Assembly: GCF_017161445.1 (NCBI RefSeq)
Contig: NZ_CP071060.1
Span: 3,596,001 to 3,660,000, forward strand
Source: Niveibacterium microcysteis
GTDB lineage: Bacteria; Pseudomonadota; Gammaproteobacteria; Burkholderiales; Rhodocyclaceae
DNA length: 64,000 bases
Reading direction: 5' to 3'
The notes under the pieces are model-generated. The model searched no databases. It was given only the letters and a program-made list of their open reading frames with translations, and was not told the DNA's origin. The position numbers and the translations under genes were made by a program. Positions 25,243 through 33,481 of the stretch are shown here, piece after piece; positions within the stretch are counted from its first letter, which is position 1; every line of letters starts with the position of its first letter.

Positions 25243-26037
25243 TCAGGCGGCCTTCTTCATCTGCTTCTGGTAGAGGAACTCCAGAATCGCGGCGCGGCAG
25301 CTGACGTACTGCGGATCGTGCGCGAGTTCGAGCCGGTTGCGCGGTTTGGGGATGTTCACGTCGAGGATCTCGCCGATCGTCGCGGCCGGGCCGTTGGTCA
25401 TCATCACCACGCGATCCGACAGCAGCACCGCCTCGTCGACATCGTGCGTCACCATCACCACCGTGGCGCCGGTCTTCGCCATCACCCCGATCAGCTCGTC
25501 CTGCAGGCTTGCGCGTGTCAGGGCGTCGAGCGCGCCGAAGGGCTCGTCCATCAGCAGCACCTTGGGCTCCATTGCGAAGGCGCGTGCGATGCCCACGCGT
25601 TGCTTCATGCCGCCGGAGATTTCGTGCGGGTACTTATGCATCGCATGTTCCATGTGCACCATCTCCAGCGCGGCCTCGGCACGCAGCTTGAGCTTCACCT
25701 TGCGCTCGCGGGTGCCAAAGACGCGCTCGACCGCCAGATAGACGTTCTCGAAGCAGGTCAGCCAGGGCAGCAGCGAATGGTTCTGAAACACCACCGCGCG
25801 CTCCGGCCCCGGGCCGGCCACTTCGCGCCCGGCGCAGATCACGTTGCCCGAGGTCGGCAGCGTAAGGCCGGCGATCAGGTTGAGCAGCGTGCTCTTGCCA
25901 CAGCCCGAGTGGCCGATCAGCGAAACGAACTCACCTTCGCCGATCGCCAGATCGATATCGCGCAGCGCGGTGAAGCGCCCGCTCTTGGTGTCGAAGGCCA
26001 TGCCGACGTTTTCGACTTTCACCATGGGTTTGCTCAT
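25243..26037 (-). CDS. nrtD: Nitrate ABC transporter ATP-binding protein
   Basis: The 264-residue ATPase has Walker A GHSGCGKST, the ABC signature ISGGMKQR, Walker B LLMDEPFGALD and the switch VTHDVDEA. It groups with NrtD/NasD/SsuB-type ATPases and lacks the C-terminal binding-protein fusion of NrtC. It powers nitrate uptake together with NrtB. The start is 19 bp after the nrtB stop on the minus strand. In Klebsiella nomenclature it would be nasD. Confidence 0.93.
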   Translation of the reverse strand: MSKPMVKVENVGMAFDTKSGRFTALRDIDLAIGEGEFVSLIGHSGCGKSTLLNLIAGLTLPTSGNVICAGREVAGPGPERAVVFQNHSLLPWLTCFENVYLAVERVFGTRERKVKLKLRAEAALEMVHMEHAMHKYPHEISGGMKQRVGIARAFAMEPKVLLMDEPFGALDALTRASLQDELIGVMAKTGATVVMVTHDVDEAVLLSDRVVMMTNGPAATIGEILDVNIPKPRNRLELAHDPQYVSCRAAILEFLYQKQMKKAA

Positions 26038-26056
26038 GACGGGGCTCCGGTGCGAA

Positions 26057-26992
26057 TCAGTTGTTGCCGTAGGAGAAGCGCTTGGCGATCAGCAGCAGCG
26101 CCTGTTCCAGCATCAGGCCGACGATGCCGATCACGAAGATCGCGATCACGATGTGCTCGACCTTCAGGTTGTTCCACTCGTCCCATACCCAGAAGCCGAT
26201 GCCGACACCGCCGGTCAGCATCTCGGCTGCAACGATGACAAGCCAGGCCGTGCCGATCGAAAGCCGGATGCCGGTAAGCATGTAGGGCAGCACGGCCGGG
26301 AACAGGATCTTGGTGATGATCTTGACCTCCGACAGGTTCAGCACCCGTGCGACGTTCATGTAGTCCTGCGGTACGCGCTGCACCCCCTGCGCGGTGTTCA
26401 GGATCATCGGCCAGATCGAGCAGATGAAGATCGTCCAGGTCGCCGCCGGGTCGGCCTTCTTGAACACCAGCAGGCCGATCGGCAGCCACGCCAGCGGGCT
26501 GACCGGGCGCAGCAGCGAGATCAGCGGATCGAGCATGCTGTTGAGGAAGTTGAAGCGGCCGATCAGGAAGCCCATCGGGATACCGACCAGCGCGGCGATG
26601 CCGAAGCCGATGCCAACCCGCTGCAGCGACGACAGGATGTTCCAGCCGATGCCCTGGTCGTTCGGGCCGTTGCGATAAAACGGGTCAGCGAATATCTCGA
26701 CCGCCGCGGCCCAGGTCTGCAGCGGGCCAGGAAAACCTTGCGTCTTCATCGCCACGATCGCCCATACGCCCAGCAGCAGGCCGATGCCGAACAAAGGCGG
26801 CAACACTTTCTTGAGCACGGCGTTCACCCGCGGCCCCAGCGGTGCGCGGTAACGCGGCGCTGGCGCTGGCTTCACTGTCGCCTGTGGCGCGGCGGAGGTT
26901 TCGGAAGTCGCGGCGGCTTGGGCGTGCGTGCGGGGCTCGACGGCCAGCGGCTCGGCCGCGAGGTTGGAGGCAGTCATCGAAACAGCGCTCAT
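26057..26992 (-). CDS. nrtB: Nitrate ABC transporter permease
   Basis: The 311-residue inner-membrane protein has a cytoplasmic Ala/Pro-rich N-terminus of about 65 residues, then six membrane helices and the EAA loop (VPQDYMNVARVLNLSEVKII). NrtB-type features include PVSPLAWLPIGLL. The ATG chosen has AGGAG at good spacing; the frame is open upstream, through the nrtA gap. It pairs with NrtD and takes nitrate from NrtA. Confidence 0.93.
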   Translation of the reverse strand: MSAVSMTASNLAAEPLAVEPRTHAQAAATSETSAAPQATVKPAPAPRYRAPLGPRVNAVLKKVLPPLFGIGLLLGVWAIVAMKTQGFPGPLQTWAAAVEIFADPFYRNGPNDQGIGWNILSSLQRVGIGFGIAALVGIPMGFLIGRFNFLNSMLDPLISLLRPVSPLAWLPIGLLVFKKADPAATWTIFICSIWPMILNTAQGVQRVPQDYMNVARVLNLSEVKIITKILFPAVLPYMLTGIRLSIGTAWLVIVAAEMLTGGVGIGFWVWDEWNNLKVEHIVIAIFVIGIVGLMLEQALLLIAKRFSYGNN

Positions 26993-27080
26993 GTTGTGCT
27001 CCTCTGCGCGGCTCACAGCGGCCGCGCCAGTAAGGGGGTCCCAGGGCCGCAGAAAACCGCGGCCCGCGTCGATGGCGAGG

Positions 27081-28340
27081 TCAGGCAACTTTGATCTTGA
27101 AGCTGCCGGCGTACTTCTTCGCGTCCTTGCCGTCCCACACCACGCCGTCGATCAGTTTGCTGCTGCGCATATCCGACTTGGGCAGCGACACCCCTGCGGC
27201 GGCGGCCGCCTGCTTGTAGATATCGATGCGGTTGATCGACTTGGCCACAGCGGCGTAGTCCACCTCGCCCTTGAGCAAACCCCAGCGCTTGTGCTGCGTG
27301 AGGAACCACATGCCATCGGACAGGTAGGGGAAATTCACCGCGCCGTCATTGAAGAACTTCATGTGGTTCTTGTCGTCCCAGCTCTTGCCCAGCCCGTTCT
27401 GGTAGCGGCCCAGCATGCGTTCGAGGATCACGTCCATGTCGGTGTTGACGTAGGACTTCTGTGCGATCGTCTCGGCCGTCTTGCGGCGATTGGCGAGCGA
27501 GGCATCGATCCAGCGGCCGGCTTCGAGGATCGCGGCGGTCATTGCGCGCGCGGTGTTCGGGTTCTTTTGCGCGAACTCCGCGGTGGTGCCCAACACCTTC
27601 TCGGGGTGGTCGGTCCAGATGTCCTGCGTGGTGACCGCGGTGAAGCCAATCTTGTCCATGATCGCGCGGTTGTTCCACGGCTCACCGACACAGAAACCGT
27701 CCATGTTGCCGACACGCATGTTGGCCACCATCTGCGGCGGCGGCACGGTGATGACCTTCACATCCTTCATCGGGTCGATGCCGTTTGCGGCCAGCCAGTA
27801 GTACAGCCACATCGCGTGTGTACCGGTCGGGAAGGTCTGCGCGAAGGTGTATTCGCCCGGCTTCGCGGCAACCGCCTTCTGCAGCGCCGCGCCGTCGGTC
27901 ACGCCCATGTCGCGGAACTTGTTGCCCAGCGTGATCGCCTGACCGTTGTTGTTCAGCGTGGCGAGCACCGCCATATCCTTCTTCGGGCCACCGATGCCCA
28001 TGTGCACGCCGTAGACCAGGCCGTACAACACATGCGCGGCGTCGAGTTCGCCATTCACGAGCTTGTCTCGGATCGAGGCCCAGGAAGCTTCCTTCGTGGC
28101 GATGATCTTGATGCCGTACTTCTCGTCGAACTTCTGCACCGCAGCCATCACGACCGATGCGCAGTCGGTCAGCGGAATGAAGCCGATGCGGACTTCCTTT
28201 TTCTCCGGGGCATCCGAGCCCGCGGCCCAGGCGCCAGAGAACGGCATCACGCTGGAGGCGGCCGCAGCACCACCGAGGGCGAGCGTTTGGCGCAGGAAGC
28301 CGCGACGGCTCAGTTCATTGTCCGAGGGGCGATCGATCAT
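27081..28340 (-). CDS. nrtA: Nitrate-binding protein of the ABC transporter
   Basis: The 419-residue protein has a twin-arginine export signal (SRRGFLRQTLALGGAAAAS, R12-R13) and the NrtA/CmpA fold: VRIGFIPLTDCASVVMA, GELDAAHVLYGLVYGVH, GTHAMWLYYWLAANGID and GFCVGEPWNN. It captures nitrate in the periplasm. The export signal argues against its being the cytoplasmic NasS sensor, which is otherwise similar. The start ATG of MIDRPSDNEL follows a GGAGAGACA ribosome site. Expression is predicted to depend on the leader elements upstream. Confidence 0.93.
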   Translation of the reverse strand: MIDRPSDNELSRRGFLRQTLALGGAAAASSVMPFSGAWAAGSDAPEKKEVRIGFIPLTDCASVVMAAVQKFDEKYGIKIIATKEASWASIRDKLVNGELDAAHVLYGLVYGVHMGIGGPKKDMAVLATLNNNGQAITLGNKFRDMGVTDGAALQKAVAAKPGEYTFAQTFPTGTHAMWLYYWLAANGIDPMKDVKVITVPPPQMVANMRVGNMDGFCVGEPWNNRAIMDKIGFTAVTTQDIWTDHPEKVLGTTAEFAQKNPNTARAMTAAILEAGRWIDASLANRRKTAETIAQKSYVNTDMDVILERMLGRYQNGLGKSWDDKNHMKFFNDGAVNFPYLSDGMWFLTQHKRWGLLKGEVDYAAVAKSINRIDIYKQAAAAAGVSLPKSDMRSSKLIDGVVWDGKDAKKYAGSFKIKVA

Positions 28341-28380
28341 GGTTGTCTCTCCGCAGCAAGGGTCAGGATTTCCGCAAAAC

Positions 28381-28427
28381 AAAAAGGCGCCCACCGTGCG
28401 TGCACAACACGCTCGGAGGACGCCCTT
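28381..28427 (-). terminator. Intrinsic terminator inside the nrtA leader
   Basis: On the minus strand a long stem (about 20 pairs with one G-U, two mismatches and an offset near the base; GCGTG-TTGTG-CACGC at its tip) is followed by TTTTTGTTTTG. It ends 40 nt before the nrtA ATG. This is a strong terminator positioned to stop the operon unless relieved, which is what NasT-type antiterminators do. Confidence 0.85.
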
Positions 28428-28441
28428 GTCCGTTGCCGCCC

Positions 28442-28497
28442 GGGCTGCCGTCATTGGCAGGCCTCGGACCGCTGCAGTCGCCGCCATTGGCGCCTGC
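28442..28497 (-). promoter_or_regulatory. ANTAR-type dual hairpin in the nrtA leader
   Basis: Two hairpins with AxxGxx hexaloops stand in a row on the minus strand. The first (28474-28497) is GCAGGCGCC-AATGGC-GGCGACTGC, with one internal mismatch. The second (28442-28463) has the core CTGCC-AATGAC-GGCAG, extended by two pairs after a mismatch. The linker is 10 nt. This is the known RNA-binding pattern of ANTAR proteins. The first hairpin begins only a few nt after the predicted transcript start. Confidence 0.85.
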
Positions 28498-28511
28498 CTT
28501 GCTCAGCCCTT

Positions 28512-28527
28512 TGCAACCGACGTGCCA
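28512..28527 (-). promoter_or_regulatory. Sigma-54 promoter of nrtABD
   Basis: The minus strand reads TGGCACG-TCGG-TTGCA, an exact match to the sigma-54 consensus at every defined base. Transcription should start near 28500. A perfect 12-bp palindrome, ATTGCATGCAAT (28531-28542), sits just upstream and might bind a further factor. Confidence 0.92.
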
Positions 28528-28622
28528 GCGATTGCATGCAATTGTTTTTAAAAGGTTTTCCATGGTTCAAAAGGAAAAGCCCGGGAATTCGTATGCGCCG
28601 CGATCGCGAGACTTCGGTTTTC

Positions 28623-28639
28623 GGCACTTGTGCGGTGCA
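28623..28639. promoter_or_regulatory. NtrC-type enhancer site, proximal
   Basis: GGCAC-TTGTGCG-GTGCA matches the NtrC dyad TGCAC-N7-GTGCA in 9 of 10 defined bases. It is about 130 bp upstream of the predicted nrtA start, a normal distance for a sigma-54 enhancer. Confidence 0.7.
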
Positions 28640-28669
28640 AACCGCGATGAAGGCGCACCGGATCAATGC

Positions 28670-28686
28670 TGCACTGCGCCAGTGCG
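28670..28686. promoter_or_regulatory. NtrC-type enhancer site, distal
   Basis: TGCAC-TGCGCCA-GTGCG matches the NtrC dyad in 9 of 10 defined bases; the arms GCACTG/CAGTGC pair perfectly. It lies 47 bp (centre to centre) from the proximal site. Paired NtrC sites are usual for strong enhancers. Confidence 0.72.
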
Positions 28687-28743
28687 AACATGCACGTCAC
28701 GGACACCCGAGCGCACCACACTGGGGCACCCCAGAAACGAAAA

Positions 28744-28765
28744 CACCCGGCCTTTGCCGGGTGTC
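28744..28765 (-). terminator. Terminator of nasT
   Basis: ACACCCGGC and GCCGGGTGT form a 9-bp stem with a 4-nt loop; the minus strand continues with TTTCGTTTC. It lies about 40 bp after the nasT stop and separates it from the nrtA control region. Confidence 0.88.
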
Positions 28766-28801
28766 GGTTCTCGGTGCAGGAAGCGCCCGGACGCAGGCCC
28801 T

Positions 28802-29380
28802 CTAGCCGATCAGCAGCTTGGCGGACTCGATCACGTCCTGCGCCACTTCGCCGATGCGCCGCCCGCGCTCCATCGCGAGCTTGCGCAGCGCATGGTAGGC
28901 GTCGTCCTCTGACAAACCACGCGCCTGCATCAGGATGCCCTTCGCCCGGTCAACCGCGATACGGTCCGATAGCTTGCGCTCGGCGTCGTCGCGCTCGCGG
29001 CGCAGGGCCTGGAATTCCTCGAAGCGCGCCACCGCCACTTTCATCAGCGACTCGACGCGCTCCGGCACCAATCCATCCACCACATAGGCCGCAACACCCG
29101 CGCGCATCGCGCGGCGGATGATGGATTCGTCGTCGTCACCCGAGAACACGATCACCGGTCGCGGGTAATCGCGATCGAGCGTGGCAAGGTGTTCGAGAGT
29201 GTCGCGGCTGGGCGATTCGGTGCTGATCAATACCGCATCCGGCTGAATCTCCTGCACCCGCTTTGCCAGCTCGGCCGCGTCGGCCAGCACTGCCGCCACA
29301 AGGTGGCCGGCAGCAGCGACACCCTGGCATAGATCCAGTGCGCGCTCCTTGGACTCGTCGACGATCAGGACTCTCAGCAT
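28802..29380 (-). CDS. nasT: ANTAR-domain transcription antiterminator NasT
   Basis: The 192-residue protein has an N-terminal receiver-like domain, a central coiled coil (ARFEEFQALRRERDDAERKL) and the C-terminal three-helix ANTAR domain (DRAKGILMQARGLSEDDAYH). The family string LIDTESPGRD of NasT reads LISTESPSRD here, so the usual phospho-acceptor Asp position is Ser53, and control by phosphorylation is unlikely. NasT binds leader RNA hairpins and blocks termination of nitrate operons. Two such leaders are in this window. No nasS-like nitrate sensor is adjacent; instead a PAS kinase gene lies 59 bp upstream. Confidence 0.9.
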   Translation of the reverse strand: MLRVLIVDESKERALDLCQGVAAAGHLVAAVLADAAELAKRVQEIQPDAVLISTESPSRDTLEHLATLDRDYPRPVIVFSGDDDESIIRRAMRAGVAAYVVDGLVPERVESLMKVAVARFEEFQALRRERDDAERKLSDRIAVDRAKGILMQARGLSEDDAYHALRKLAMERGRRIGEVAQDVIESAKLLIG

Positions 29381-29439
29381 TGATTGGGCTCAGGGGGTTT
29401 GGCCGCAAAACAATGCAATCGGCGTGCCAGCCTGTCTGG

Positions 29440-31860
29440 TCAGGGAATCGTGAACGAGATCGTCGCGCCCTGCCCCGGCGCCCCTTCGGCAGCCACCTCG
29501 CCCATGTGCCGCTCGACAATCCGCTTGACGATCGCCAGCCCGATACCGGTGCCCTCGAATTCGCGCGACGCATGCAGTCGCTGGAACACGCCGAACAGCT
29601 TGTCGGCGTAATTCATGTCGAAGCCGATGCCGTTGTCGGACACGTAGTAGTACACCTGCCCGCGCACCTGCGTGACGCCGATATCCACCCGGGGCTCATT
29701 GGTGTGCGACGAAAATTTCAACGCATTGCCGATCAGGTTCACCCATACCTGCCGCAGCAGCCGCGGGTCACCGTAGGCGGCGGGCAAGAGGCCGACCGAG
29801 ATGCGGGTGTCCGGGTACGGCACGCGCAGATCGGACACCACCTCGGCGACCAGGCGCCCCATGTCCACCTTCTGCCGCGTCAGCTCGGCACGGCCCACAC
29901 GTGAGAAATCGAGGAAGTCGTCGATCAACTCCCCCATCCGCACCGAAGCCTTCATCACGCGATCGAGCAGGCCGCGGCCCTCCTGCGTCAGCCGCTCGCC
30001 CTCGCTGTCGATCAGCAGAAAGGTGTAGCCGTGAATCGCACGCAGGGGCGCGCGCAAGTCGTGTGACACCGAATACGAGAAGGCTTCCATTTCCTTGTAG
30101 GCGCGCTGCAACTCGGCGGTACGTTCGATCACGCGCTGCTCCAGCGAATCGTTGAGCACGCTGATCTCAAGCTCGGCGCCGACCTGTTCGGTGATGTCGC
30201 GAAGGATCAGCGTGAACAGCGTGGCGTCACCCAGTTCGACGCGCGACAGCGCGAGTTCGAGCGGGAACTCCTCGCCATTGCGACGCCGCCCGAGCAAGGG
30301 CCGCGCGCCGCCGCGCAACCGCCAGCTGGCGCGCCGCCGCGCCTGCAGCAGGATCTTCTCGGCAGGCAGGCTGCGATAGCGCTCCGGCAGCAGCATCAGC
30401 ACGTCTTCGCCGATCGTCTCCTCGGCGCGGTAGCCGAACATGTTCTCGGCCGCCTTGTTGTACATGACGATGCGGCGCGAGGCGTCAGTAATCAGCACCG
30501 CGTCCATCGCGGAATCGATGATCGCTTCAAGCTGCAGCGACCGCTCGCGCAGCGCGCGCTCCGCCTGCCGCTGCGCGGTCAGTTCGCGGCCGATGATCGC
30601 GAAGCGCGGCAAGCGATCTTCCGACGCGGGCAGCGCCACCACCGAGATCTCGACCTGCGCGCTGTCGCGGTCCAGCGGCACGCTCAGGTCAAAGGCGCCG
30701 ATGCTGTGCCGCGTCTGGCTCGCAATGTGTTCCAACGCACGCCGCAGCGTCTCCCCGGCCGACAGCTCGCCGATCGGCACATCGCCGGTACGACCTTGTG
30801 CGCGGAACAGCCGGCGTGCGACCGGGTTGATCCGCTCGCACAGGAAGTCGCCGCTCGTGTCGCGACGCACCAGCAGCATCGGGTCGGGTGAAGCCTCGAA
30901 CAGCGCAGACTCCTGCTCGCCGCGCAGACGCGCGCGTCGCATCGAACGCGTGGCGCCCATCAGCATCAGCGTGGTGCCGAAGGCGAAGCCCGCCAGCAAC
31001 AGGAAGCCCCAGCCCTGGATGCGGCCGGGCGTACCCACCGCGGCCCGCACGCCCGCACCATCCAAGGCCACCACCACGAGCAGCGGATATTCGGCGAGCC
31101 GCCGCAGCGCGAACAGGTGCCGGTCGTCGGCGCTTGAGAACTCGGTTTCCCGGCCCAGTTCGATCGCCTTGCGCACACTCTCCGACAAACGCACGGGCAG
31201 ATCCGGCCCGCTGGCGCCGCTGTGTGCGAGCACTTCACCACCGCGCCGCAAGAGAAAGGCTTCGCCACCGCCACGCAAGGTGTGGACACTGAGGATCTCG
31301 CGCAGCGCAGTCTTCGAAATCTCCGCAACGACACCCGCTGGCGCCGTCTCGTCGACCATCGCATCGCCACTCCACACGCGCACCGCATACAGGCGGTCGT
31401 CGGTAGCGGGCAGCAGGTCGAGCACATCCGGCGCGGCCTTGCCGGCGATCTCGGCAAGCAGGCTGGCGTCGCGCGGGCCGCCGCGGGCTGCATCCATCAA
31501 GCGGAAGCGCTGGTCGAACACGACCAGCCCACCGAGCAGATCCTTCAGGTCGCTCGCCAGATCGTCCTGCACTGCCTTGGGCCCGCGCACCCCGTTCGAA
31601 ACACGCCGCGCAGCGCGGTCGAGCACGAAGTCGGTGACGTCGAGCATACGCAGCAGATCGCGCTGCACATCGGTCGCTGCGCGGCCGGTCAAAGCCAGCG
31701 CTTCGCGTTCGCGCGCCTCGCGCGCTTCCTGAAACGGTGCCATTGCGGCGAACAATGCGACCACCACGACGGCAAGGCCGCCAAGGCCGACGAGGGCCTC
31801 GACGCGCGTCGAGGTCCAGCGGTCGAGCCGGCGCGACAAGGGTTCGATCAGACCCGACAT
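29440..31860 (-). CDS. PAS-domain sensor histidine kinase upstream of nasT
   Basis: The 806-residue kinase has a periplasmic sensing region of about 240 residues between two membrane helices (residues about 20-41 and 285-305), two PAS domains (about 325-440 and 450-560), a coiled coil, a HisKA domain with His600 in SVSHDLRAPLR and an HATPase domain (NLIGNALKF, DNGIGFD, GTGIGLAI). It lacks a receiver domain. A terminator separates it from the upstream operon. nasT follows after 59 bp. Whether it signals to NasT is unknown; NasT lacks the acceptor Asp. Confidence 0.9.
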   Translation of the reverse strand: MSGLIEPLSRRLDRWTSTRVEALVGLGGLAVVVVALFAAMAPFQEAREAREREALALTGRAATDVQRDLLRMLDVTDFVLDRAARRVSNGVRGPKAVQDDLASDLKDLLGGLVVFDQRFRLMDAARGGPRDASLLAEIAGKAAPDVLDLLPATDDRLYAVRVWSGDAMVDETAPAGVVAEISKTALREILSVHTLRGGGEAFLLRRGGEVLAHSGASGPDLPVRLSESVRKAIELGRETEFSSADDRHLFALRRLAEYPLLVVVALDGAGVRAAVGTPGRIQGWGFLLLAGFAFGTTLMLMGATRSMRRARLRGEQESALFEASPDPMLLVRRDTSGDFLCERINPVARRLFRAQGRTGDVPIGELSAGETLRRALEHIASQTRHSIGAFDLSVPLDRDSAQVEISVVALPASEDRLPRFAIIGRELTAQRQAERALRERSLQLEAIIDSAMDAVLITDASRRIVMYNKAAENMFGYRAEETIGEDVLMLLPERYRSLPAEKILLQARRRASWRLRGGARPLLGRRRNGEEFPLELALSRVELGDATLFTLILRDITEQVGAELEISVLNDSLEQRVIERTAELQRAYKEMEAFSYSVSHDLRAPLRAIHGYTFLLIDSEGERLTQEGRGLLDRVMKASVRMGELIDDFLDFSRVGRAELTRQKVDMGRLVAEVVSDLRVPYPDTRISVGLLPAAYGDPRLLRQVWVNLIGNALKFSSHTNEPRVDIGVTQVRGQVYYYVSDNGIGFDMNYADKLFGVFQRLHASREFEGTGIGLAIVKRIVERHMGEVAAEGAPGQGATISFTIP

Positions 31861-31895
31861 GGGAGCTTGGGGGGAGCCATGCCGCGATGATAGTG

Positions 31896-31927
31896 AAAAG
31901 CGCCGCGGGCCGCGCGGCGCGGCCCGC
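31896..31927 (-). terminator. Terminator after the REC-PAS-PP2C gene
   Basis: GCGGGCCGCG-CGG-CGCGGCCCGC is a perfect 10-bp stem. On the minus strand a GGCGC spacer and then TTTT follow. It suggests that the histidine kinase-nasT pair is a separate transcription unit. Confidence 0.75.
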
Positions 31928-31945
31928 AGGAAGTGCGGACGCGGC

Positions 31946-33481
31946 TCAGGCGTTGATCAACAGCAGGGACACATCGTCGTGTGGCGCCGCGTTTCCGCAG
32001 TGCCGCGCCACCTCGCGCTCCAGCTGAGCCAGACGGTCGTCGGCCACGCCGTCGCGCAGCGCGGCCTCGACGCCGGCATAACCGAACTGAGCCCCGCCGT
32101 CGCCGACGGCTTCGAGCAAACCGTCGGAGAAGATCAGCACCTGTTCGCCGGGTGTAACCGGGCTACTTGCGCAGGCGGCGGCTTCCGGCGTCAGCGTGTC
32201 GATCCCCAAGGGCAGCGCGCTCGAGGCGTAGCGCTCAAGTACCTCGCCTGTCGGCCCCAGCCGCAGCACATCGGGCGTGCCGCCCACCCACACATGAACA
32301 CGCCCGGCAGCACTATCGACGCAAACCAGCGCAGCCGCGACGAAGCGGCCGATCGGCAGCGATTCCTGTAGTACGTTGTTGAGCGATGCCACCAGTTCGC
32401 CCGGCGCTGGCGACGTGGCGACCGCGCGGTAGAACTCCGCCACGGCCGGCAACACACTGACGGCGGCGCCGAGACCATGGCCGGTGGCGTCAGCGAGCAA
32501 GGCGAACAGACGCCCGTCCGGTGCCCGCTGGGCAAGCACGATGTCGCCCGAAAAGCGCTGCGCGGGTAACACACGGTACGCGATGCCGGCTTCCTGCAGG
32601 CCACCGCGACGGATCTGCCGCTCCAGGATTTCGAGCGCGAGTTCGTTCTCGCGCTCAGCCTCATCGTGGTAGTGCTTGAGTTCGAGCGTGTACGCCGCAA
32701 GCTCGCGCTCGGCCCGCTTGCGCTCGGAGATGTTGCGCAGCACCGCAAGATACATCGTTCCGTGCGCGGCGCTCATCGTGGAAAGTGCCAGTTCAAGCGG
32801 CACCACCTGGCCATCGACCCCCAGCGCGGCGACTTCGCGAGCCGGTTGCTGCTCGCCCGACTGGCATTGTTCGATCGCGCGAAGTAACTCGCGGTCGCCT
32901 GGCGGCACGAAGAGCCCGAAGACCGGCGCGCCGATCATCGTCGCTTCGCTCTGACCGAGCATGGCACAGAGCGCGGGGTTGACGGTCCGCATCCGCCCGC
33001 CTGCATCGAACACCACCAGACCATCGCTCATCGCAAGCGAAATCGCGCGCACCTCTTCGGCCGCGGCATCGCGCTGGCGCTGAAGGCTGAGCGCCCGGTA
33101 CACCGTGCGCATCTTCGCGGCAAAGATCTGATAGGACAGCGGCTTGACGAGGTAATCGTCCGCACCGGCGTCCAGGCCGCCGACCACATCACCTTCGGAG
33201 CCGAGTGCCGAGAGCATCACGATCGGCACCGAGGCGCCGTCGCCCGCGCGCAGCCGCCGCGTGGCTTCCAGGCCATCCATGATCGGCATCATGACGTCCA
33301 TCAGGATGATGTCCGGGCGCTCGCGCGCAAAGGTCTCCAGCGCTTGCTCGCCGTTCTCGGCAAGCAGCACTTCAAAGCCGAGCCGGCTCAGGTAGGCGCG
33401 GACCAGGGTACGGTTGGCAGCGGTGTCATCGGCAACCAGAACGCGACATGCCCCCGCGGGGATTTCGTTGCTGGCACTCAT
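31946..33481 (-). CDS. Response regulator-PAS-PP2C (SpoIIE/RsbU-type) phosphatase
   Basis: The 511-residue protein has a receiver domain (residues about 8-125; acceptor Asp in DIILMDVMMPIMDG), a PAS domain (about 145-265) and a C-terminal SpoIIE-type PP2C phosphatase (FALLADATGHGLGAA; FSDGLLEAVGDGG; PHDDVSLLLI). Such enzymes dephosphorylate STAS-type anti-anti-sigma factors or act in partner switching. The start overlaps the previous stop (ATGA). The chosen ATG (MSASNEIPAG) begins just before the receiver. Confidence 0.92.
   Translation of the reverse strand: MSASNEIPAGACRVLVADDTAANRTLVRAYLSRLGFEVLLAENGEQALETFARERPDIILMDVMMPIMDGLEATRRLRAGDGASVPIVMLSALGSEGDVVGGLDAGADDYLVKPLSYQIFAAKMRTVYRALSLQRQRDAAAEEVRAISLAMSDGLVVFDAGGRMRTVNPALCAMLGQSEATMIGAPVFGLFVPPGDRELLRAIEQCQSGEQQPAREVAALGVDGQVVPLELALSTMSAAHGTMYLAVLRNISERKRAERELAAYTLELKHYHDEAERENELALEILERQIRRGGLQEAGIAYRVLPAQRFSGDIVLAQRAPDGRLFALLADATGHGLGAAVSVLPAVAEFYRAVATSPAPGELVASLNNVLQESLPIGRFVAAALVCVDSAAGRVHVWVGGTPDVLRLGPTGEVLERYASSALPLGIDTLTPEAAACASSPVTPGEQVLIFSDGLLEAVGDGGAQFGYAGVEAALRDGVADDRLAQLEREVARHCGNAAPHDDVSLLLINA

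Noticed and set aside
25318..26238. Frame of 306 codons on the plus strand opposite nrtD/nrtB
   Set aside because: The opposite strand carries clear ABC transporter motifs. This frame has none.
27081..28340. NasS (cytoplasmic nitrate sensor) as identity for the nrtA gene
   Set aside because: The protein has a clear twin-arginine export signal and is followed by permease and ATPase genes, so it is the transport binding protein.
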